NCBI GenBank assembly: GCA_023459495.1
Contig: JAEWTL010000085.1
Coordinates: 196,143-260,142, forward strand
DNA: 64,000 bases
Reading direction: 5' to 3'
Source: Bacillota bacterium
GTDB lineage: Bacteria > Bacillota > Clostridia > Christensenellales > SZUA-584
Numbering within the stretch: the first letter of the stretch is position 1; each line of letters begins with the position of its first letter. A program made the translations under genes and the position numbers. The notes beneath the pieces were generated by a model that saw only the letters and a program-made list of their open reading frames with translations, was not told where the DNA came from and made no database searches. Shown here piece by piece: positions 7,620 to 16,700 of this stretch.

Positions 7620-9290
7620 TCAGGCTCTATCAACCAAATACGCTTTCCACCCGGTCAATAATTCATCCGGTGATTTGCCGAATATTTTATCAGTATCCGT
7701 GCAATCCGAAATTGCCCGGATGACCTGCTCCAAAGAATATGTGTTGACCAGATAGGTCACAAACGATTCATACAGCGGATAACGGTAGCCAGGCTTGTCT
7801 GTTGGATTATCTTCATATATGCTATTGATTGCATAGGAAAGCGCGTCCATATAAAGGCTCGGGTTAAACGAATTCAAGGACTCAGCGCTTCCTCCGTTTG
7901 AAAAATAATATTCAGTAAACAGCTTCTCAATTTTATCAGGGTCAGTATAATAATTTGCGAACGTGCTGCCGTCACAGTTTTTATCGATCACCCTTAACAA
8001 CAATAGATAATTTACATCGGAAAACTCACCGGTTGACATATCAGTTTTCCAGCAGGAATACTCGTTTGTCACGGCTGTCGTCATATAACAGGCAAACCCC
8101 TCGACTAGCATCGCATAAATTTCTTCATACTCTTTGTCCGGGGCATTATAAGGAGTGTAAACATGTACGGCTTCATGCAGATGCCCATATTCGATGTATG
8201 GGGTGTGAAGAAAAACGATATTTAAATGTTTGTTAGTATATACGTCGGGAGGATCCGCAGTTTCGTCGATATCATAGACAATCACATTGTCCAGCTCCAG
8301 CAGGTCCGCACACGGGTTATCCGCGAGCCGCCGGATGAGCTCCTCCACGCCCATTTTGTTTTTATACAGGAAGGCCTCAATATTGGATGCAGAGGTGAGC
8401 AGGCACCATTCCTCGTCCTGCATGACGATCTCGTATATCGCGAAAGGGGCCGTGATGACGATATCGAAGCTGCCGGAACGTTCGAACCGGTATCCCGTAA
8501 AGACCCCTTCATATGCGGAATGGTAGGCAGTTGTCACGCCGATGAACGCAAGCCAGTCGTTTTTGACCGAGGTCAGGTCCGGGTTGTCTGCTGTACCGAT
8601 GAGCGATTCCACGTAAGATTCGCCATACCGGCGGAGCATGAAGTCGGTCAAAGACGCGGCGGTCTCACGTGCAATGACCGTATCCTCACCAGCTACGGTG
8701 CTGAAAAATCGCGCGCCGAACAGATCGAGCGTATCCATATTTTCTTCGCCATTGTAATACGCGGCGAGCGTTTCACTGTTAGGCGTCGATCCGTTGATTT
8801 GCGCTGCGAGACCATATGCAACCCACGGTTCGGCAACACCCGCCGCGCAGATCAGCGCGCCAAGGTATTCTTTTGAGGCGATATATTCCGTTGTGGTAAC
8901 CGCGACGCCATCCAGACAATACGATTCCGCAAGCGCTTTTCCTGTCAGCAGATCGGCTGTTACGACGCATACCGACGGCTTATCAAACTCCAAATCGGGC
9001 AGCAGTTCCCGCAGCTTTCGGATATCTGCGTCTGCTGTGTTCGCGATCTCGGTTGCCTGCACCTCGTCGCTGACCGCGCTTTTCTCGATCTCGTATCGTC
9101 CCTCTATGGTTTCTGCACACAGTGCCGGGAACGTGCGGGCGGAATTTTCGCTGCGGGCATGCGTGATCTGTATGAACGAAGGGACAGAAGATGTCGCATC
9201 CGCAGTTGAGACCGGAGCGCACCCTTGACATATGGCCACCATACCAAGGATTATGGCCAGCGTGAAAGTGATGCCTTGCGTAGTTCTCAT
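7620..9290 (-). CDS. Exported lipoprotein with HExxH zincin motif
   Basis: 556 residues. A lipoprotein signal runs to GMVAICQGC (Cys at about 24). The visible catalytic signature is HEAVH (in YGHLHEAVHVYTP) followed by EEIYAMLVEGFACYM, whose Glu could be the third zinc ligand of a gluzincin. The N-terminal half shows no domain I can name. I infer a surface-anchored metalloprotease, but the family is not recognised. The ATG at 9290 is chosen because GGGAGAA lies six bases upstream; an in-frame TTG at 9305 is less likely. It has its own promoter candidate and stands alone, divergent from tyrS. Confidence 0.75.
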   Translation of the reverse strand: MRTTQGITFTLAIILGMVAICQGCAPVSTADATSSVPSFIQITHARSENSARTFPALCAETIEGRYEIEKSAVSDEVQATEIANTADADIRKLRELLPDLEFDKPSVCVVTADLLTGKALAESYCLDGVAVTTTEYIASKEYLGALICAAGVAEPWVAYGLAAQINGSTPNSETLAAYYNGEENMDTLDLFGARFFSTVAGEDTVIARETAASLTDFMLRRYGESYVESLIGTADNPDLTSVKNDWLAFIGVTTAYHSAYEGVFTGYRFERSGSFDIVITAPFAIYEIVMQDEEWCLLTSASNIEAFLYKNKMGVEELIRRLADNPCADLLELDNVIVYDIDETADPPDVYTNKHLNIVFLHTPYIEYGHLHEAVHVYTPYNAPDKEYEEIYAMLVEGFACYMTTAVTNEYSCWKTDMSTGEFSDVNYLLLLRVIDKNCDGSTFANYYTDPDKIEKLFTEYYFSNGGSAESLNSFNPSLYMDALSYAINSIYEDNPTDKPGYRYPLYESFVTYLVNTYSLEQVIRAISDCTDTDKIFGKSPDELLTGWKAYLVDRA

Positions 9291-9330
9291 GAATTGTTCT
9301 CCCAACAGAGCTTGATTACATATTATAACA

Positions 9331-9359
9331 ATTATAGATCAAAGCGGGAATGGATGCAA
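9331..9359 (-). promoter_or_regulatory. Sigma-A promoter candidate for the zincin lipoprotein
   Basis: On the minus strand TTGCAT (9359-9354), 17-base spacer, TATAAT (9336-9331), about 40 bases before the start codon. Confidence 0.5.
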
Positions 9360-9396
9360 ACCACTTTGCCTTGAATGGATATGATAGAATTTCGCC

Positions 9397-9425
9397 TTGG
9401 CCTGTCTGTTGTGCCTTGCTATACT
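9397..9425 (+). promoter_or_regulatory. Sigma-A promoter for the tyrS leader transcript
   Basis: TTGGCC (9397-9402), 17-base spacer, TATACT (9420-9425). The transcript would start at about 9432, some 20 bases before the leader peptide's ATG. Confidence 0.65.
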
Positions 9426-9451
9426 GGCTCTAATAAAACAGAGGTGAGATC

Positions 9452-9541
9452 ATGACCGTGGCAGTGCGCAAAGTGAATACGGTTTACGCTCAGGCAGCTT
9501 CCTATTATTACGGAAGCAGGCCTTGGTTGCCGTTGCCCTGA
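9452..9541 (+). CDS. Tyr-rich leader peptide of tyrS
   Basis: A 29-codon ORF, ATG to TGA, preceded by AGAGGTGA at good spacing. It encodes MTVAVRKVNTVYAQAASYYY, then GSRPWLPLP. Codons 18-20 are TAT TAT TAC, three consecutive Tyr codons, with another Tyr at codon 12. The Tyr codons lie exactly in the loop of a hairpin (GCTTCC/GGAAGC), and the ORF ends upstream of a terminator in front of tyrS. It is best explained as a ribosome-stalling sensor of charged tRNA-Tyr. No protein function is expected. Confidence 0.8.
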   Translation: MTVAVRKVNTVYAQAASYYYGSRPWLPLP

Positions 9542-9596
9542 CGGTCTTTCGCAGGCAATCCGGCGGCTCAAGGCTTAAACGCTTTGAGCCGTTTTT
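9497..9596 (+). promoter_or_regulatory. Tyrosine attenuator in front of tyrS
   Basis: Three RNA structures can be drawn. Hairpin 1 is GCTTCC (9497-9502)/GGAAGC (9512-9517) with the Tyr codons in its loop. The terminator is CGGCTCAAGGC (9564-9574)/GCTTTGAGCCG (9581-9591), 11 bp, then TTTTT. The antiterminator would pair 9518-9526 (core GCCTTG) with 9568-9576 (core CAAGGC), which destroys the terminator. A ribosome stalled on the Tyr codons leaves 9518-9526 free; one that reaches the stop codon covers it. The RNA contains no T-box consensus. Confidence 0.75.
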
Positions 9597-9609
9597 ATTT
9601 GGAGGAATT

Positions 9610-10779
9610 ATGGACGATTTATTTGGTGCCATCCGGCGCAGCGCGGTGGATATCTTCTCTGCCGAAGGGCTGCAAAAGCGGCTGGTGGGTGACAGGCCGC
9701 TGCGTATCAAGTTCGGCGCAGACCCCTCGCGCCTGGACCTGCATCTGGGACATACCGTGCCGCTGCGTATGCTGAGGCGGCTGCAGGATGCAGGACATGA
9801 GATCATCTTTGTGATCGGTGATTTCACGGGCATGATCGGCGACCCGTCCGGCAAAAACAAAACGCGTGTGCCGCTGACCTTTGAGGAGACGCGCCGTAAC
9901 GGGCAGAGTTACTTTGAGCAGGTGGGCAAGGTGCTGGATACCGGCAAGGCGCGCATTGCCTACAACTCCGAGTGGCTGGGCCGCATGGACTTCGCGGACG
10001 TACTGAAGCTGGCGGGCAAGTACACGCTGGCTCGTATAATGGAACGCGACGACTTTGCGAAGCGCTACGCAGGCAATCTGCCCATCGGGCTGCATGAGCT
10101 GCTCTACCCGCTGATGCAGGGGTACGATTCCGTGGCACTGAACGCGGATGTCGAGGTGGGCGGCACCGACCAGACCTTCAACCTGCTGGTGGGGCGGGAG
10201 CTGCAGCGCGATTATGGGCAGGAGCCGCAGGAGGTCATCACCTTCCCGCTGCTGCCCGGGCTGGACGGCGTGGAGAAGATGAGCAAATCGCTGGACAACT
10301 ACATCGGCATCAGCGAACCCGCGGAGACCATGTTTGAGAAGTGCATGCGCGTACCGGATGACATTCTGCCGGATTACTTCCGCCTGACCACGGATGTGCC
10401 GGAGGAAACGTACGGGCCGCTGGTGACAAGCGATATCCGGCAGGCGCATTTTGTGTACGCACGGGAAATCGTGCGGATGTACTGCGGGGAGGGCGCGGTT
10501 TCACAGGCGGAGCAGCGGTATATCGACGTGGCATCGGGCAAAGCGCCAGACGAAATGGCGGAAATCATGGCGGACGGAGACAGCGCCACGGTCATCGAGC
10601 TCATGAAGCTGGCGGATTTTGCCGCGTCCAACTCTGAGGCGCGCAGGCTTATCGAAGGCAAAGGCGTTAAGATCAACGGCGAGACGGTAAGCGATGTCTA
10701 TTTTGTCGTGGACAGTGATGCGGTTTTGAGCTGCGGTAAAAACAGGTTCGTGCGCATCCGTTTTAGGGATGATGAGTAA
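9610..10779 (+). CDS. tyrS: Tyrosyl-tRNA synthetase
   Basis: 389-residue class I synthetase that charges tRNA-Tyr. The HIGH-type motif reads HLGH (residues 45-48) and KMSKS is at 223-227; a C-terminal S4-like RNA-binding region follows (RRLIEGKGVKINGETVSD). The ATG at 9610 has GGAGGAATT directly upstream and lies 14 bases after the attenuator's T-tract; an upstream in-frame start at 9523 would fall inside the attenuator. The arrangement of HLGH and FGADPSRLDLHLGH looks like the TyrZ branch. Control is most probably by the Tyr-codon leader. Confidence 0.95.
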   Translation: MDDLFGAIRRSAVDIFSAEGLQKRLVGDRPLRIKFGADPSRLDLHLGHTVPLRMLRRLQDAGHEIIFVIGDFTGMIGDPSGKNKTRVPLTFEETRRNGQSYFEQVGKVLDTGKARIAYNSEWLGRMDFADVLKLAGKYTLARIMERDDFAKRYAGNLPIGLHELLYPLMQGYDSVALNADVEVGGTDQTFNLLVGRELQRDYGQEPQEVITFPLLPGLDGVEKMSKSLDNYIGISEPAETMFEKCMRVPDDILPDYFRLTTDVPEETYGPLVTSDIRQAHFVYAREIVRMYCGEGAVSQAEQRYIDVASGKAPDEMAEIMADGDSATVIELMKLADFAASNSEARRLIEGKGVKINGETVSDVYFVVDSDAVLSCGKNRFVRIRFRDDE

Positions 10780-10854
10780 GTTTCGACGCAATTAGATTCT
10801 TTATAAAACTTTGGCTTTTAGAGACGGTGTACGTTAGATAATGAACACCAACAA

Positions 10855-10937
10855 GCGAAACGCCTAAAAGGCGTTTCGCAAACGGGATTCCCAAGGGACA
10901 TTGTCCCTTGGGCGGGAGCACGAGGGCAGAGCCCTCG
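10855..10937 (+). repeat. Modular hairpin element, intact three-hairpin copy
   Basis: Three perfect hairpins stand in a row: GCGAAACGCC-TAAAA-GGCGTTTCGC, CCCAAGGGA-CATTG-TCCCTTGGG and CGAGGGC-AGA-GCCCTCG, joined by linkers AAACGGGATT and CGGGAGCA. The same stems and linkers recur in reverse-complement order at 43825-43911. It lies between tyrS and glmU. The remaining bases between those genes hold only the promoter candidate at 10972. Confidence 0.85.
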
Positions 10938-10971
10938 TAAATGGTCACTTATAACCTTCGGACCGGTGACA

Positions 10972-11000
10972 TTGACACGTCCGGTATAATAAATTAATAT
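10972..11000 (+). promoter_or_regulatory. Possible sigma-A promoter for glmU
   Basis: A perfect TTGACA (10972-10977) is followed after 17 bases by TAATAT (10995-11000). A better -10 (TATAAT, 10985-10990) is only seven bases from the TTGACA and would need another -35. Confidence 0.45.
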
Positions 11001-11095
11001 GGTGATGCTTGGAGAACAGGAGTATCCGGGCGCTTTGGCGCGCAATTCGCGAGGCGCTTTATAAAAATAAAAACCGGAATCGGGAGTTTATCAGC

Positions 11096-12463
11096 ATGAA
11101 TTCAGATTGTATCGCAATTATACTGGCCGCGGGCGAAGGCAAGCGGATGCGCTCGTCGCTGCCCAAGGTGATGCACCGCGCCGCAGGCAGGCCGCTCGCG
11201 CAGTGGGTAATTGAGGCCGCAACAGAGGCAACGGGCGAAAAACCCGTGCTCGTGGTGGGTGTGGGCGCGGAACAGATTAAAGCGTATTTTGGTGACGGCG
11301 TGTCGTATGCGCTGCAGAGCGAACAGCTCGGTACCGGCCATGCCGTAATGGCCGCAAAGGACTATCTGAAAGGCGACGGCTACGCGTTGGTTGCTGCGGG
11401 CGATATGCCGCTGCTGCGGGCGGAAACGCTGCGCCGCGTGATTGACGTCGCGAGTACCCGAAGGCTGGGTGTATGCATGCTCTCCGCTATCGTGCCGGAC
11501 CCGACAGGCTATGGGCGCGTATGCCGCATGGACGGCTGCGTGCAAAGCATTGTGGAGCACCGCGACGCGACGGAGGAGCAGCAGGCTATCCATGAGGTGA
11601 ACACTTCGGTGTATTGCTTCCACATTCCGGCGCTGCTGGATGCGCTCTCGGCGCTGAGCAACCACAACGATCAGGGAGAGTATTACCTCACCGACTGCGT
11701 GGAACATATCGCACGGCAAGGCCTCGGCGCGGACGCAGTGGTGTGCGCGGATGCGGACGAGTGCATGGGCGTGAATGACCGTGTTCAGCTGGCGGCAGCG
11801 GCCAAAACGCTGCGGCGGCGCATCAACGAGGACCTGATGCGGCAGGGCGTGACCATGATTGACCCGGACACGGTATATATCGACGCGGGCATAAAGGTGG
11901 GCCGCGACGCGGTAATCTACCCGAACGTGACGCTGGAGGGCGAAACCGAGATCGACGAGGAAGCCATCCTCTATCCCGGCAGCCGTATCGAAAACAGCTT
12001 TATCGGGCGCGGCACCACGGTTCAGAACTCGGTGGTACTGGACTCGCGCGTGGGCGAACATTCCACCATCGGCCCGTACGCGTACCTTCGCCCCGGCAGC
12101 GAGGTGGGCAGCCACTGCCGTGTGGGCGACTTCGTGGAGGTCAAGAACGCGCAGATCAAGGACGGCGCGAAGGTGTCGCACCTGACCTATATCGGCGATG
12201 GCGAGATCGGTGAAAAGAGCAACATCGGCTGCGGCACGGTGTTCGTAAACTACGACGGCAAAAAGAAGTACCGCACCGTGGTGGGCAAGGGCGTATTCGT
12301 GGGCTGCAACAGCAACCTCGTTGCACCCGTCAGCGTGGGCGACGGTGCGTATATCGCGGCGGGCTCTACCGTGACGGAGGACGTGGAAGCGGACGCGCTG
12401 TGCATCGCACGCAGCCGCCAGGTGGTGAAACCCGGCTGGGCAAAGAAGCGGAGAGAAGAGTGA
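11096..12463 (+). CDS. glmU: Bifunctional GlmU: acetyltransferase and UDP-GlcNAc pyrophosphorylase
   Basis: 456 residues making UDP-GlcNAc for peptidoglycan from glucosamine 1-phosphate. The N-terminal nucleotidyltransferase has LAAGEGKRM (10-18) and Lys24. The C-terminal half is a left-handed beta-helix of hexapeptide repeats, with the conserved YAYLRPGSEVG and the VNYDGKKK stretch of the acetyltransferase site. GGGAG lies before the ATG; an upstream in-frame ATG at 11009 adds 29 residues unlike the family. Its stop overlaps the next start by four bases (GTGA), so the HAD gene is translationally coupled. Confidence 0.95.
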   Translation: MNSDCIAIILAAGEGKRMRSSLPKVMHRAAGRPLAQWVIEAATEATGEKPVLVVGVGAEQIKAYFGDGVSYALQSEQLGTGHAVMAAKDYLKGDGYALVAAGDMPLLRAETLRRVIDVASTRRLGVCMLSAIVPDPTGYGRVCRMDGCVQSIVEHRDATEEQQAIHEVNTSVYCFHIPALLDALSALSNHNDQGEYYLTDCVEHIARQGLGADAVVCADADECMGVNDRVQLAAAAKTLRRRINEDLMRQGVTMIDPDTVYIDAGIKVGRDAVIYPNVTLEGETEIDEEAILYPGSRIENSFIGRGTTVQNSVVLDSRVGEHSTIGPYAYLRPGSEVGSHCRVGDFVEVKNAQIKDGAKVSHLTYIGDGEIGEKSNIGCGTVFVNYDGKKKYRTVVGKGVFVGCNSNLVAPVSVGDGAYIAAGSTVTEDVEADALCIARSRQVVKPGWAKKRREE

Positions 12464-13170
12464 AAAAAGCCGTATTCTTTGATCTGGACGGTACGCTGCT
12501 GCCGCTTGACATGCCTCTGTTCACTCAGTTGTATTTTGAAGCGATCGAGGACTGCGGCTTGATGCGCCGCATCCATCCGACGGACGGCAATGAGATTTTC
12601 GGCAAGGCCGTATACGCCATGCTGGCCAACAACGGACAGGGAACCAACGCCGATGTTTTCTTCGACACGGTAGAACGGTATTCCAGCCTGCGGCGGGAGG
12701 ATTTTCTCGCTTTGATGGACAAGTTCTACAATGGAGAATACAAAAGCATCCGTCAAAGCGCCACCGAAGAGTCGCGCGTGCCGGTCATCATCAGGACGCT
12801 GAAGGAGAAGGGCTATCGACTTATCCTCTCCACGCAGCCGCTGTTCCCCGCCATCGCAACGAACCAGCGTGTGGAGTGGGCGGGCCTCAGCCCGGACGAT
12901 TTCGAATACATCTCGTACTACGACAACTCCAGCTTCGCCAAGCCCAATCCCGGATACTTTCTTGAGATTCTACAAAAGACCGGGCTAAGGGCAGACGAGT
13001 GCTATATGATAGGCAATGATGTAAAGGAAGACATGGCTGCCGTGGAGCTGGGTTTCACGGGCTTTTTACTGACCGATCACATGATCGGGGATATGGAGCA
13101 GGCACCGCAATGCCAAAAGGGAGACTATTCGGCACTGGAGCAGTTCGCAAGAAATCTGCCGCCGATCTGA
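12460..13170 (+). CDS. HAD-superfamily hydrolase
   Basis: 236 residues with HAD motif I FDLDGTLLP near the N-terminus, motif II Ser/Thr in LILSTQP, motif III Lys in AKPNPGYF, and motif IV GNDVKED. All catalytic residues are present, so it is probably a phosphatase. The substrate is unknown. The start is GTG (12460) overlapping the glmU stop, with GGAGAG upstream. Its 3' end overlaps the likely pth start by about 60 bases, so glmU, this gene, pth and mfd look like one transcription unit. Confidence 0.85.
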   Translation: MKKAVFFDLDGTLLPLDMPLFTQLYFEAIEDCGLMRRIHPTDGNEIFGKAVYAMLANNGQGTNADVFFDTVERYSSLRREDFLALMDKFYNGEYKSIRQSATEESRVPVIIRTLKEKGYRLILSTQPLFPAIATNQRVEWAGLSPDDFEYISYYDNSSFAKPNPGYFLEILQKTGLRADECYMIGNDVKEDMAAVELGFTGFLLTDHMIGDMEQAPQCQKGDYSALEQFARNLPPI

Positions 13171-13721
13171 AAAGCGAATACTATGTCATCGGCCTCGGCA
13201 ATCCGGGCGGAAAGTACGCGCACACCCGCCACAATGTGGGCTTTGACGTAATTTCCATCCTCTCGCAGCGCCACAACATCCCGGTGCGCATCCACCGGTA
13301 TCAGGCAGCGCTGGGTAAGGGCGAGATCGACGGGCACCGTGTGCTGCTCGTTATGCCGCAGACCTACATGAACAATTCCGGCGAGAGCGTGAAGGAGCTG
13401 TGCGCGGCGCTGGGCATCAAGGCGGACCAGCTGATTCTCGTATACGACGACGTGGATTTAAAGGAAGGCGCGGTGCGTATCAAGGCGCGGGGCAGCGCGG
13501 GCACGCACAACGGCATGCGCAGCGTCATCTATCATCTGCAGACGGACGAGTTCATTCGCGTGCGTGTGGGCATCGGCAGGCCGGACGGAGACATCATCGA
13601 CCACGTGTTGGGGGAATATAAGGACAAGCAGACCGCGTTTGACGCGCTGACCAAGGCTGCGGACGCGGTGGAAACCATACTGAAGGAGGGCGTGCTCGAA
13701 GCGCAGAACCGCTTCAACTGA
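13110..13721 (+). CDS. pth: Peptidyl-tRNA hydrolase
   Basis: Releases tRNA from prematurely dropped peptidyl-tRNA. Conserved sites: GLGNPGGKYAHTRHNVGFD (substrate Asn and catalytic His), QTYMNNSGESV, and LVYDDVDLKEG with the catalytic Asp. Pth normally starts two to four residues before GLGNPG. The only ATG here (13110) adds about 22 residues and overlaps the HAD gene; a CTG at 13167 would give the usual N-terminus. The ATG has GGAG eleven bases upstream. The exact start is unsure; the identity is not. Confidence 0.93.
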   Translation: MPKGRLFGTGAVRKKSAADLKSEYYVIGLGNPGGKYAHTRHNVGFDVISILSQRHNIPVRIHRYQAALGKGEIDGHRVLLVMPQTYMNNSGESVKELCAALGIKADQLILVYDDVDLKEGAVRIKARGSAGTHNGMRSVIYHLQTDEFIRVRVGIGRPDGDIIDHVLGEYKDKQTAFDALTKAADAVETILKEGVLEAQNRFN

Positions 13722-13723
13722 TT

Positions 13724-16700
13724 ATGCGGATTGCGGATCACATCGCGCGGCTTGAGGAGTTCTCCGCGCTGACTGAAAACCTGCGGGCAGGGAAGCTTCC
13801 CTGCTCGATTTTTGGCGTGGCCGACAGCGTGAAGCCGTATCTGGCTTCCGCGCTGGCTTCGCATACCCGCAGGCCGGTGATCGTCGTGTGCGCTTCGGAT
13901 GAGGAGGCGCGCAGCCATGCCGAAGCTGACAGCCCGGCGGCATATCTGCCACGCCGTCCATTACAGCTTCGGTCGTCGGTAGCGCGCAGCCGGGACCGCA
14001 TGTTTGCGCGCATCGAGGCATTGTCCAAGCTGACCCGCGGCGGAGCAAAAGTGGTTTACGCCGGGGAGGAAGCGCTGGCTGCGCGCCTGCCCGATCCCAA
14101 GGATTTTTCGGACAGCTTTATCACACTGCGCGAGGGCGACGTATTTCCGCCTGAAAAGCTGATGGAGAGGCTGGTGTCCGCGGGCTACGAGCGTACCATG
14201 ACCGTGGAGGCCGCGGGGCAGGCCGCGCGGCGGGGTGAGGTGTTCGACGTATATTGCCCGGGAGCGCCCGCGCCTTTCCGAATCGACTTCTTTGACGATA
14301 CGATTGAAAGCATCGCTGAGTTCGACCCCGGCACACAGCGCCGCAGCCGCAAGCGCAGGGCCGAGGTAACGCTGCCACCTGCCGTGGAGCTGGTGCTGGG
14401 CGAGGAAGCCGCCCGCCGCGGCACGGCATACTTTACCGCTGCTAAGCCGGAGAGCGAGGAGCTGCATCAGCGGTTTGTGAATTACGCGGACCAGATGGGC
14501 AAACGGCATTACTTCGAGGACATTGAGAGCTACGCCTACACCTGCTGCGGCGCGGACTTACTGGACTATCTGCCGGATGCCATCGTCATATTCGACGAGT
14601 ACCGGCGCATCCGCGAGGCAGAGGATGAGCGCACAGAGGCGTTTGCCAAAACCCTGAACGCATTGATCGAAGGCGGCGAGGCCGTGGAGGACCAGCGGGA
14701 GCTTTATCTGCCGCCGCTGAAGCAGCGCGCCAAAGGCCGCGATATATTGGAATTCTGCGTGATCAGCCGGTCGGCAGAGCTTTCCGCCAAAAGCGAGGTG
14801 GGCTTCAGAACGCGCGGGGCGCTCTCTTACAACCGGAAGATGGAACTCATGGCAGAGGACGTGCGCGCGCGCGTGAAGAACGGCTGGCGCGTGTACCTGA
14901 TGAGCGGCAGCGCCCAGCGCGCGGAAAAGCTCGCGCCGGTGCTGTCCGACCGCACGCTTTCCGTACCGTACATCGCGGACGGACGTGACCTGAACCGGGG
15001 AGAAGCGGGCGTCTACGCCGATAAGCTGAACTCCGGCTTTGAGCTGACTGAACAGAAAACGTATTTCCTTGGCGAACACGAGATATACGGCTTCGCGAAG
15101 AAGCGCAAGAAGGTTTCCGCAGCGGCCCGCATGGACCTCTTTGTGGACTTAAAGCCGGGCGATCTCATCATCCACGACGTACACGGCAAGGGCCGCTTTG
15201 TGCGGTTGGTGCAGCGCGAGCTGGCGGGTGTGGTGCGTGATTACATGGAGCTGGAATACCGCGACGGCGACAAGCTGTTTATCCCGACCGACCAGATCGA
15301 CCGCGTGCAGAAGTATGTGGGCGGCGACAACGAACGCCTTTCCAAGCTGGGCGGCAAGGAGTGGAGCCAGACCAAAGCGCGCGTCAAGAGCGCGGTAAAG
15401 GAGCTCGCGGAGGACTTGATCGGCATCTACAGCGAACGCACGGCCAGCAAGGGCTTTGTATACAGCGAGGATACAGTGTGGCAGCGGCAGTTCGAGGAGG
15501 GCTTCCCTTACGAGGAGACCAGTGGACAGCTGCGCAGCATTGAAGAGATTAAGCAGGACATGCGCAGCGACAAGGTGATGGATCGGCTGCTGCTGGGCGA
15601 CGTGGGCTACGGCAAGACCGAGGTCGCCATGCGCGCCTGCTTTAAGGCCGTGATGGAGGGCTGCCAGTGCGCCGTACTGGTGCCCACTACGCTGCTGGCG
15701 CGGCAGCACTTCCACACGTTTCAGGAGCGCTTCGGCGATTTCGCGGTGCGCATCGCGCAGATGTCGCGCTTCGTATCCGCCACCGAGCAGCAGGCGGTGC
15801 TGAATGGCCTGCGCGACGGCACGGTGGACCTTGTAATCGGCACACACCGGCTGCTGTCCAAGGACGTGGTGTTCAAGGACTTGGGACTGCTGGTCATTGA
15901 CGAGGAACAGCGCTTTGGCGTGGGCCACAAGGAGCGCATCAAGGACCTGAAGCGCACGGTGGACGTGCTGACGTTGTCCGCTACGCCCATACCGCGTACG
16001 CTGCAGATGTCGCTCACGGGCATCCGCGACATGAGCACCATCGATACGCCGCCTGAGGAGCGCCGCGCGCCGGAGAGCTACGTGATGGAGTATTCCGGCA
16101 AGCTCATTCGAGACGCGGTGATGAAGGAGATCGAGCGCGGCGGGCAGGTGTACTTCGTTTGCCGCCAGATCGGGCAGATCGACAAGCTGGCGGGCGATTT
16201 GCGCCACTGGGTGCCAGAGGCGCGCGTTACCGCGGCCCACGGACGCATGGGTGAGGACGCGATGGAGCGCGTGATGGTTTCCTACCTCGCGGGCGAGTTC
16301 GACGTACTGCTATGCACCACCATCATCGAGTCGGGCATCGACATTCCTAACGCAAACACGCTGATCGTGTACGAGGCGGACAAGTTCGGCCTTGCGCAGC
16401 TGTATCAGCTCAAGGGCCGCGTGGGGCGCTCCACCAAGAGCTCCTACGCATATCTGACCTATCTGCCGGGCGTGCGCATGACGCCCGAGGGCGAAAAGAG
16501 GCTGCAGACCATCTCGGAGTTCACCGAACTCGGAGCGGGCTTCAAGATCGCCATGCGCGACCTCGAAATCCGAGGCGCGGGCAACATGCTGGGGCCGGAG
16601 CAGTCCGGGCAGATGGCTGCGGTGGGCTACGACATGTATTGCCGCCTGATGCGCGAGGCCGTGGCAGAGCTGCGTGGAAAGAGCGTACCGCGCACCGCGG

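Noticed and set aside
9432..9600. T-box riboswitch before tyrS
   Set aside because: The conserved T-box antiterminator sequence is absent, and the Tyr-codon leader ORF explains the terminator better.
10972..10990. TTGACA plus TATAAT as one promoter before glmU
   Set aside because: The hexamers are only seven bases apart, far below the 16-18 needed.
15149..16240. Long minus-strand reading frame inside mfd
   Set aside because: A GC-rich shadow of the mfd codons; mfd motifs are intact on the plus strand.
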